A stretch of 10,085 bases of DNA from JAWVZU01 sp033722075 (GTDB taxonomy: Bacteria; Pseudomonadota; Gammaproteobacteria; Xanthomonadales; SZUA-38), in the NCBI GenBank assembly GCA_033722075.1, contig JAWVZU010000143.1:1-10085 (forward strand), in the 5' to 3' direction. Of the stretch, positions 1-5,513 are shown piece after piece. The notes beneath the pieces were generated by a model. That model worked only from the letters and a program-made list of their open reading frames with translations, searched no databases and was not told the DNA's origin. Every line of letters begins with the position of its first letter. The stretch's first letter is position 1. Both the position numbers and the translations under genes were made by a program.

Positions 1-1
1 G

Positions 2-790
2 ATAGCCGCCGCTGCCATGGCGCGGGACGACGACGATCGGTTCAACTCGGTCACCACGTTCACCGCCCAGACGGACTGTACCGAGCCGGGCGAGATCAAG
101 GTCTTCCTCAACGAAAGCCAGCTGACTTTCCTGCGGGTGATGATGAAGCGGGATGGTTTCATGGACGGGCCCAAGTTCGCCAACTCCTTTGCCGCCCTGA
201 ACGTCAATGACCTGGTCTGGAAGCCACTGGTGGATCGCTACCTGCTGGGAGAAGAAACCCAGCTGATCGACCTCATGGCCTGGAACAAGGACCTGACCCG
301 GGTCCCCTACAAGGCGCACTATCGGTGGATCAAGGAGATCTTCATCGAAAATGCGCTGGCCGAGGATCGTTACCGGCTCAACGGCAAGACCGTCCACCTG
401 AGCGATTTGCGCGTGCCGCTGTGCTTCGTGGCCACCACCACCGACCATGTCGCGCCGTGGCGTTCCGTCTACAAGATCCACCGGCTGGCCGGGAATACCG
501 AAGTGACCTTCATCCTCACCAACGGCGGTCACAACGCCGGCATCGCGTGCGGTGCGAAACACCCGCGCCGCAAGCACCAGATCAGCACCAGGAAACCGGG
601 CACTGGCTACGTGTCTCCGGACACTTGGGCGGAGGAGACTCCGGTCGAACCCGGCGCGTGGTGGTCGAGCTGGGATACCTGGCTCAAGCAGCGCTCTGCC
701 GGGGATCCGGTTGAGCCGCCGGGGATGGGCACGCCGCGCAAGTACAAGCCGCTCTGTGATGCCCCGGGCACCTATGTCCACCTGAGATGA
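2..790 (+). CDS. phaC: Polyhydroxyalkanoate synthase, C-terminal part (5' truncated)
   Basis: This is the C-terminal half of a PHA synthase, which polymerises (R)-3-hydroxyacyl-CoA into storage polyester at the granule surface. The frame is open to the left edge, so the true start, the N-terminal domain and the catalytic cysteine (lipase-like box) lie outside the window. Counting from the methionine codon at 17, two members of the catalytic triad are visible: the aspartate of TTTDHVAPW (residue 143, codon 443-445) and the histidine of GGHNAGI (residue 172, codon 530-532). The stretch DLMAWNKDLTRVP and the tryptophan-rich tail GAWWSSWDTWL are family hallmarks. The variant LTRVP, where class I enzymes usually have GTNLP, suggests a divergent class I-like branch. 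The MaoC-type pair starts 10 bp downstream, which supports one operon for making and polymerising hydroxyacyl-CoA. Family assignment is firm; subclass is not. Confidence 0.9.
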   Translation: MAAAAMARDDDDRFNSVTTFTAQTDCTEPGEIKVFLNESQLTFLRVMMKRDGFMDGPKFANSFAALNVNDLVWKPLVDRYLLGEETQLIDLMAWNKDLTRVPYKAHYRWIKEIFIENALAEDRYRLNGKTVHLSDLRVPLCFVATTTDHVAPWRSVYKIHRLAGNTEVTFILTNGGHNAGIACGAKHPRRKHQISTRKPGTGYVSPDTWAEETPVEPGAWWSSWDTWLKQRSAGDPVEPPGMGTPRKYKPLCDAPGTYVHLR

Positions 791-800
791 GGAGTGCGCA

Positions 801-1217
801 ATGACCGACCCGAGTGCAATTATCGGCCACCGCTTCCCGGCCTTCGAGATGACCCTCGAGCCCGGCCGCGTCGCCCTGTTTCGGGAAGCCATCGGGGAAC
901 CGGCGCAGGCGGAACCCGGTGATCTGGTCCCCCCGACGCTGCTGGGTTTCGGCTTCGAGCCGGTGCCCTTCGATGCGCTGGATGTGTTCGGCCTCGATAT
1001 TGCCCGTCTGTTGCACGCCGAGCAGGAACTGATCCATCACAAGCCCTGTCGCGTCGGGGAGCGCCTGAAGGGGCAGAAGGAGATCACCAACGTGTTCGAG
1101 AAGAAAGGCGGCGCGCTGCTGTTCGTGACCCTCAAGCTGACCTATCGCGACGAAGCCGATGAACTGATGGCGGAGAGCATCCAGACCCTGGTGGTTCGAC
1201 AGGAGGTGGCGGCATGA
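801..1217 (+). CDS. MaoC-like dehydratase, FAS1-like N-terminal type
   Basis: A 138-residue single hot-dog-fold protein of the MaoC_dehydrat_N type. The second half carries the recognisable pattern LLHAEQELIHHKPCRVGERL (residues 70-89), then NVFEKKGGALLFVTL and the closing TLVVRQEV strand. Proteins of this type usually form the substrate-binding, non-catalytic half of a two-subunit or double hot-dog 3-hydroxyacyl dehydratase, as HadA does with HadB in mycobacteria. No hydratase D/H motif is visible, which fits that role. The start is supported by GGAG at 791-794, six bases before the ATG. The gene begins 10 bp after the PHA synthase stop, and its stop overlaps the next start by ATGA, so translation of the pair is probably coupled. 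The exact substrate is unknown; supply of (R)-3-hydroxyacyl-CoA to the synthase is an inference from context. Confidence 0.82.
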   Translation: MTDPSAIIGHRFPAFEMTLEPGRVALFREAIGEPAQAEPGDLVPPTLLGFGFEPVPFDALDVFGLDIARLLHAEQELIHHKPCRVGERLKGQKEITNVFEKKGGALLFVTLKLTYRDEADELMAESIQTLVVRQEVAA

Positions 1218-1612
1218 GCGACCTTCGTCCCGGGACGGCGCTTCCGGAACTCAAGCTGCCGCCGATCACCCGCCACACGCTGGCGCTCTATTGCGGCGGT
1301 TCCGGTGACCATAATCCGATCCACGTGGACATCGATTTTGCCCGGGAACAGGCCGGGCTGGATGACGTCATCGCCCACGGCATGCTGGTCATGGCCTACC
1401 TGGGCCGCTTGCTCACCGCCTGGGCGGGACCGGGTTCGGTGCGCCAGATGAAGACGCGCTTCAAGGCCCCGACCCAAGTGGGCGATGAGATCACTTGCCG
1501 CGGCGAGATCACCGAACTGGAGGGCGACGGCGTCCGCGTTTCCATTGCGGCGGTGCGTCAGGACGGGACGGTGCTCGCGGACGGGACGGCGCTGGTTGAT
1601 TCGCCCTCATAA
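1214..1612 (+). CDS. MaoC-type (R)-specific enoyl-CoA hydratase, catalytic subunit
   Basis: A 132-residue hot-dog-fold protein with the hydratase-2 signature at residues 26-38: YCGGSGDHNPIHV, with catalytic Asp32 and His37. AHGMLVMAYLGRLL (residues 54-67) is the usual active-site helix motif. The expected reaction is reversible hydration of trans-2-enoyl-CoA to (R)-3-hydroxyacyl-CoA, or the reverse dehydration. A strong AGGAGG at 1201-1206 lies seven bases before the start. The ATG overlaps the preceding TGA as ATGA, so this chain and the upstream FAS1-like subunit are probably made in equal amounts and pair as a heterodimer (inference). Next to phaC it resembles PhaJ in role, although PhaJ is usually a single self-sufficient protein. 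A short 11-base direct repeat near the 3' end (1561-1571 and 1579-1589) encodes the two DGT turns and looks incidental. Confidence 0.85.
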   Translation: MSDLRPGTALPELKLPPITRHTLALYCGGSGDHNPIHVDIDFAREQAGLDDVIAHGMLVMAYLGRLLTAWAGPGSVRQMKTRFKAPTQVGDEITCRGEITELEGDGVRVSIAAVRQDGTVLADGTALVDSPS

Positions 1613-1670
1613 TGGAATCTTCAGAGAGACCTGAATAAGATTTCGGAAGAGCCTCTATCGGGAAGAAGCT
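1613..1670 (+). promoter_or_regulatory. AT-richer leader with inverted repeat upstream of the MBL gene
   Basis: This 58-bp gap is clearly lower in GC than the flanking genes. It contains AATCTT (1616-1621) matched by AAGATT (1637-1642), and TTCAG (1620-1624) matched by CTGAA (1631-1635). The two pairings share bases, so they are alternative or bulged forms of one hairpin. Only three T residues follow the stem, so it is a poor intrinsic terminator. It may end the PHA operon inefficiently or control the next gene. GGAAG at 1661-1665 is the likely ribosome binding site for the GTG start at 1671. Confidence 0.3.
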
Positions 1671-2633
1671 GTGAAAGTCTATTTCTGGGGTACCCGCGGA
1701 TCGCTGCCGGCAACGGTCCTGCCAAAACACATCGAGAAGAAGATCCGGCTTGCCCTCGAGCTAGCCGTCGATCATGGGTTGTCCAGCAAGGACGATATCG
1801 ATGAGTTCATCGAAAACGAACTGAGCTTTGATATCCGGGCAAGCTATGGGTGCAATACGTCCTGCGTGGAAGTCCGCGGTGGTAGCGAGTTCGTGGTCTG
1901 CGATGCGGGCAGCGGACTGCGGGATTTCGGCAACTACGTGATGAGCTCGGGCGCCCGGCCGCCGCAGACTTTCAACATCATGATGTCGCACCTGCACTGG
2001 GACCACATCAATGGCTTCCCCTTCTTCGTGCCGGCCTTCATCCCGGGGAACGTCGTCAACATCTACGGGTACCACGAGCGCCTGGAGGAGGCGTTCGTGC
2101 GCCAGCAGGATCCCATTTCCTTTCCGCTTGCTCTCGAGGACATGGGCGCGACCATCAATTTCCATGTGCTCGACACCGCCGAGCCCATCACCGTCGGCGG
2201 CTTCAAGGTCAGCGCGATCGAACAGAATCACCCTGGCGATTCCTACGGTATCGCCTTCGAGAAGGACGGCCAGAAGCTCGTCTACTCAACCGACTCGGAG
2301 CACTTCGCCGACTCGGACGCGCCCGATTATCGATTTATTCCCTTCTTCCAGGATGCCGATCTGCTCATCTTCGATGCACAGTACAACCTGGCGGACCATT
2401 TCCACGCCAAGGCGAGCTGGGGTCATTCGAGCAACATGGTCGCGGTGGAGCTGGCGCTGCGATCCGACGTCAAGCACCTGTGCCTGTTCCATAACGAGCA
2501 CACGGTCGACGATCACCAGCTGGAAGGGTTCCTGGCGGACTCGCGACGCTACCTGGAACTGCATGATCCGGACAGCGACCTGCGGATCGACCTGGCCTAC
2601 GACGGAATGGAGATCGATCTCAGCCAGGATTGA
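1671..2633 (+). CDS. MBL-fold metallohydrolase
   Basis: A 320-residue metallo-beta-lactamase-fold protein of the RNase Z/PhnP-like branch, probably a cytoplasmic phosphodiesterase or nuclease-type hydrolase; the substrate cannot be read from the sequence. It opens with MKVYFWGTRGSLP, the usual first strand and loop of this group. The dinuclear metal site is complete: SHLHWDH (His107, His109, Asp111, His112), His187 in NHPGD, Asp208 in STDSEH or Asp235 in FDAQY as candidate bridging aspartates, and His274 in LFHNEH. His252 in WGHSS may also contribute. There is no signal peptide. An insertion at about residues 18-58, before the conserved YGCNTSCVEV strand, is helical and rich in charged residues. 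The GTG start is chosen because MKVYFWGTRGS is the natural N-terminus and GGAAG lies five bases upstream. The gene converges on the partner-switching operon with only 13 bp between stops, so a link to that pathway is possible but unproven. Confidence 0.85.
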   Translation: MKVYFWGTRGSLPATVLPKHIEKKIRLALELAVDHGLSSKDDIDEFIENELSFDIRASYGCNTSCVEVRGGSEFVVCDAGSGLRDFGNYVMSSGARPPQTFNIMMSHLHWDHINGFPFFVPAFIPGNVVNIYGYHERLEEAFVRQQDPISFPLALEDMGATINFHVLDTAEPITVGGFKVSAIEQNHPGDSYGIAFEKDGQKLVYSTDSEHFADSDAPDYRFIPFFQDADLLIFDAQYNLADHFHAKASWGHSSNMVAVELALRSDVKHLCLFHNEHTVDDHQLEGFLADSRRYLELHDPDSDLRIDLAYDGMEIDLSQD

Positions 2634-2649
2634 CCCCGGCCGTGGGTCA
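2631..2649. terminator. Convergent hairpin carrying both stop codons
   Basis: TGACCC (2631-2636) pairs perfectly with GGGTCA (2644-2649) around a seven-base loop that itself contains CGGCCG. The left arm begins with the TGA stop of the MBL gene, and the right arm is the reverse complement of the TGA stop of the STAS gene. It could act as a bidirectional terminator or block read-through between the convergent genes. Neither strand has a T tract after the stem, so it does not meet the usual intrinsic-terminator pattern. A second overlapping hairpin is possible, GGTCA (2645-2649) with TGACC (2653-2657). Confidence 0.4.
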
Positions 2650-2979
2650 GATTGACCTGATCGCCTCGTCTTCGGTCTGGTTGACGGTGAGGATCGTACC
2701 GAAGCCGGAGATATCGAAGACCTCCTGCACGGTCTGATTCAGGCAGCAGACGCGCAGATCGCCGCCACTGGCGTTGAGGCGCTTGGCTGTGGCCAGCAGG
2801 ACCCGAAGCCCGGCGCTGCTGATGAAGTTGAGGTTCTCGAAATTGGCAACGATCTTGAGCTTCCCGTCTTCGATCAGTTCGTTGATCACCGATTCCGCGT
2901 CCGATGCCGTGTTGGAGTCGAAATTTCCTTCGAAGTGAAGGACGCAGATTTCGCCTTTTGTCCGGGTTTCGATGTTCAC
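2647..2979 (-). CDS. STAS-domain anti-sigma factor antagonist (RsbV/SpoIIAA-like)
   Basis: A 110-residue single STAS domain, the switch protein of a partner-switching pathway. In its dephosphorylated form such a protein binds the RsbW-like kinase and frees the kinase's target. The core motif is NLNFISSAGLRVLL (residues 49-62). By alignment with the DSSGLG motif of SpoIIAA, Ser55 (codon 2817-2815) is the expected phosphoserine, with Ser54 where SpoIIAA has Asp57. The GTG at 2979 is preferred as start: AGGAG (reverse complement of 2989-2993) lies nine bases upstream, and the protein then begins directly with the first STAS strand, IETRTKGEICVLHFEG. A GTG at 3009 would add ten residues and overlap the kinase gene, but has no ribosome binding site. 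The gene is last in the minus-strand operon, 16 bp after the kinase stop. Confidence 0.88.
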   Translation of the reverse strand: MNIETRTKGEICVLHFEGNFDSNTASDAESVINELIEDGKLKIVANFENLNFISSAGLRVLLATAKRLNASGGDLRVCCLNQTVQEVFDISGFGTILTVNQTEDEAIRSI

Positions 2980-2995
2980 TGCATTGATCTCCTGC

Positions 2996-3439
2996 TCACC
3001 CGTTTCCACTATGCATGATCAACGTGACGAGATTGCGATCTTCCACTCGCTCGTAGGTCTGACTCTCGGTCAGTTCCGTCACCAGCAGCAATCCGAGGCC
3101 GCCGATCGGCCGCTCATCTACGGAGAGGCTGGTATCGGGCTTCTCCGAAGCAAACGGATTGAATGGAATCCCGTCGTCGCTAACGTGCAGGACCAATCGC
3201 TCACCATCCCGCTCGATGTGGATATCGATCTGATGATCGCCGTTGCCACCCAGTCCGTAGGAGATCGCATTACTCAGCAATTCGTCAAGAATGATGCTGA
3301 GTTTGTGGCAGGTTCCCGCCGCAAGACCGGCATCTTCGCCAAAGCGGTCGACGGCATCTGTGACGCGCGGAATCTCCGAAACATCGGCATCTACCGATAG
3401 ATCCATCGTCGGCGCTGGCGAGTTGTTACTGGCCATCAT
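2996..3439 (-). CDS. RsbW-like serine kinase / ATP-binding anti-sigma regulator
   Basis: A GHKL-fold HATPase_c_2 domain of about 147 residues, the kinase and anti-factor of a partner-switching pathway. It should phosphorylate the downstream STAS protein on serine and sequester an unknown target. All ATP-lid boxes are present: the N box ILDELLSNAISYG (Glu53, Asn57), the G1 box SDDGIPFNP (around residues 87-95), and the G2 box IGGLGLLLV (around 112-120). The N-terminal strand MDLSVDADVSEIPRV is typical of the family. The frame is open far upstream into the phosphatase gene, but that part is a shadow. The ATG at 3439 (or the adjacent one at 3436) gives a normal length for the family. It has no nearby Shine-Dalgarno sequence; GGGAGG lies 19 bases upstream. 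Its A is shared with the stop of a 13-codon mini-ORF (TGATG). No sigma factor is adjacent. Confidence 0.85.
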   Translation of the reverse strand: MMASNNSPAPTMDLSVDADVSEIPRVTDAVDRFGEDAGLAAGTCHKLSIILDELLSNAISYGLGGNGDHQIDIHIERDGERLVLHVSDDGIPFNPFASEKPDTSLSVDERPIGGLGLLLVTELTESQTYERVEDRNLVTLIMHSGNG

Positions 3440-3480
3440 CAGCCGCGGCAGGAAGCGCCCTCCCGTTTCGATCCTTCCAT
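3439..3480 (-). other. 13-codon mini-ORF overlapping the kinase start
   Basis: Between the phosphatase stop (3504) and the kinase ATG (3439) there is an ATG at 3480 that opens a 13-codon frame, MEGSKREGASCRG. Its TGA overlaps the kinase ATG by one base (TGATG). It could couple kinase translation to ribosomes that terminate and restart, which would explain why the kinase ATG lacks a ribosome binding site. The mini-ORF itself has no convincing ribosome binding site and could be chance. Confidence 0.25.
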
Positions 3481-3503
3481 GATGATCGAGAATCTGCGCC
3501 AAA

Positions 3504-5513
3504 TCAATCAGATGGGGAAAACTCGTTGCTCTGCAGTTTAACTGTCTTCTGTAGTCTGAGCGCCAGCACCGTGAAATCGTCCGTCGGCTCGCCGCCGCCT
3601 TCGAAGGCGCGTATGTTGGCCTCCATCTGGTCGACGAGATCCTTCGCCGTCCCTTGATCACTGTCGCGGAGCGCCTCGAGCAAGCGCTTCTCCGAGAACA
3701 GTTTGCCCTTCGGACTCATCGCCTCGGTCAGGCCGTCGGTGTACATGAAAAGCAGGTCGCCGTCGTGCATCCAGGCCTCGGATTGAGCGTAGGGCAGATC
3801 GCCGACCGCACCCAGCACCGGACCATGACGATCGTCCAGCCGCTCCATGGATCCGTCGCTGCGACGAATGAACGGCGGGTTGTGACCTGCGTTCGTGTAG
3901 TGCATCTGACCCGTTTGCAGATCGAGCACGGCCATGAACAGGGTCACGAACATGGATGACTCGTTGTCCATGCTGATGTCCCGGTTGACCCGCTGGACCG
4001 TTTTTTCGGGTGTCTTCTGGTACGGCCCCGTAGACTTGATCAGCTTCTTGGTCAGCGCCATGAACAGGCTTGCGCCGACCCCCTTGCCCGACACGTCCCC
4101 GATGACCAGGCACAGTTGGTGCTCATCGACAAAGAAGAAATCGTACAGATCGCCGCCGACTTCGCGGGCCGGTATCAGTCGTGCGTAGAGGTCGAACTCG
4201 TTCCGCTCCGGGAACGCGGGGAACGTGAGCGGCAGCATCCGGACCTGGATGTCGTGAGCGATCTGCAGCTCGGCCTCCATGCGTTCCTTCGCGGAACGGG
4301 TCCGGCGCAGGTTCTCCAGCGTTTCCGCCAGCTCTACGTTGCGGATTCGCAGGTTGCGATTGGTGACCCACCATTTCTGCAGTCCGTTGCCCGATATGAA
4401 CAGCACCGTTGCGAGAGCGGGCCAGGCGGGACCGACCAGGATGCCGCGGGCCAGGAAGATGCCGACTACGGCGGCGACCAGCAGAGCAATAAGGATCAGG
4501 CCGAAGGCGGCCAACTGTAGCGGATGACGGTCTGCGGTCTGGGCAAAAAGCAGGCCGACGATGCCGACCGCCAGCAGATAGGAGAGCCAGGTCGGCGCTT
4601 TCGATAGGCGTTGATCCGTTAGGATGGTATTGACCGTGTAGATATGGGTCAGTAACGCCGGCGTCCGGTGACTCAGCGGCGACGGCGCGATGTCCGTGCC
4701 CCCGAGGAATGTCTCCCCGATCAGCACGGTCTTGTCCTTGAAGGCTTCGGACGCCTCCGCTTCGGTCATGGCCATGACGTCAGAAAACGAATAATTCGGA
4801 ATCGCTTTATGGGACAGGCTGCCCCAGTTGATCAGCAAGGTCCCGTCGGCGCGGACCTGCGTCGATCCGCCCGCATCACCTGCCGCGACGCCGGCCATCA
4901 GCTGGGCCAGGGAGGGAATCAGGTTGCCGGCGTGGCGAATGACGAACATGTAGCGTCGCAGGTGGCCGTCCGGGTCTTCGATGATGCCGATGCTGCCGTT
5001 GCCGATGGCCGCCTCGGCGAACAGCGGAATTGGCTCGAAGAGCGTGTCCGTCTGATTGATCGCGCCCACCGCCAATCCTTCCGGCTGCTCGGCGTCCGGG
5101 TCTATGAGCGGACCCACTGCCAGGATCACGTTGCCCGCCTCGCGCATCGCTTCGGCCATTGCAAAGTCGTCTTCCGGGTTCGAAGCCTCGCTGAAGATGA
5201 CGTCGACGCCGACGACTTCCGCGTGCGTGGTCCGCTTGAACACCTCCGCAAAGGTCCGTCGCGGCCAGGGCCAGCGGCCGAGCGTTCGGATGCTCTCCTC
5301 ATCAATGGCGACCAGAACGAACTGACTCGGATCGGTTGGCTGCTGCGACTCCTGCCATCGAAGGGTCGCGTCATAAAGCGAGATGTCGACGGCGTTCAGA
5401 ATCGGCCTGAACAGGGCAAGCGCTGCCACCCCAAGGGGGATGGCGAAAAGAGAAATGATCAGCGGGGCGAAACGCCGTGACCGCTGGGCGGTCACGGCGG
5501 GCCCGTCACTCAA
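3504..5513 (-). CDS. CHASE2-domain SpoIIE/PP2C serine phosphatase
   Basis: A 669-residue membrane phosphatase that should dephosphorylate the STAS antagonist in response to a periplasmic signal. Order: membrane segment 1 (about residues 17-36); periplasmic CHASE2 domain (about 40-305) with the hallmark LGRWPWPR, VVGVDVIF and TVNTIL motifs; three closely spaced membrane segments (about 308-327, 331-352 and 358-376); a helical, coiled-coil-like linker (384-425) ending IAHDIQVRMLP; then the SpoIIE domain (430-655). The metal-binding acidic residues are present: GGDLYD (Asp455/Asp458), IGDVSGKG (Asp473), YTDGLTEA (Asp593) and TDDFTVLAL (Asp645/Asp646). The catalytic domain therefore looks intact. 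The start is a TTG at 5513 that overlaps the TGA of the upstream FecR/TPR gene as TTGA, implying coupled translation; a GTG seven codons in is the alternative. CHASE2 more often sits on adenylate cyclases or histidine kinases. The kinase and STAS genes follow. Confidence 0.92.
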   Translation of the reverse strand: MSDGPAVTAQRSRRFAPLIISLFAIPLGVAALALFRPILNAVDISLYDATLRWQESQQPTDPSQFVLVAIDEESIRTLGRWPWPRRTFAEVFKRTTHAEVVGVDVIFSEASNPEDDFAMAEAMREAGNVILAVGPLIDPDAEQPEGLAVGAINQTDTLFEPIPLFAEAAIGNGSIGIIEDPDGHLRRYMFVIRHAGNLIPSLAQLMAGVAAGDAGGSTQVRADGTLLINWGSLSHKAIPNYSFSDVMAMTEAEASEAFKDKTVLIGETFLGGTDIAPSPLSHRTPALLTHIYTVNTILTDQRLSKAPTWLSYLLAVGIVGLLFAQTADRHPLQLAAFGLILIALLVAAVVGIFLARGILVGPAWPALATVLFISGNGLQKWWVTNRNLRIRNVELAETLENLRRTRSAKERMEAELQIAHDIQVRMLPLTFPAFPERNEFDLYARLIPAREVGGDLYDFFFVDEHQLCLVIGDVSGKGVGASLFMALTKKLIKSTGPYQKTPEKTVQRVNRDISMDNESSMFVTLFMAVLDLQTGQMHYTNAGHNPPFIRRSDGSMERLDDRHGPVLGAVGDLPYAQSEAWMHDGDLLFMYTDGLTEAMSPKGKLFSEKRLLEALRDSDQGTAKDLVDQMEANIRAFEGGGEPTDDFTVLALRLQKTVKLQSNEFSPSD

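Noticed and set aside
1561..1589. Direct repeat of 11 bases at the end of the MaoC gene
   Set aside because: It encodes two similar DGT turns in a normal protein C-terminus and has only two copies; no sign of a mobile or regulatory repeat.
2980..3009. GTG at 3009 as start of the STAS gene
   Set aside because: It has no ribosome binding site and adds residues before the first STAS strand; GTG 2979 has AGGAG at a workable distance.
3440..3661. Longer N-terminus for the kinase reaching into the phosphatase gene
   Set aside because: The extra 74 codons are Arg/Ser-rich, overlap the phosphatase C-terminus, and precede the natural start of the kinase fold.
4668..5480. Plus-strand open frame of 270 codons opposite the CHASE2 region
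   Set aside because: It lies fully antisense to the CHASE2 domain, has low-complexity Arg-rich composition and no recognisable motif.
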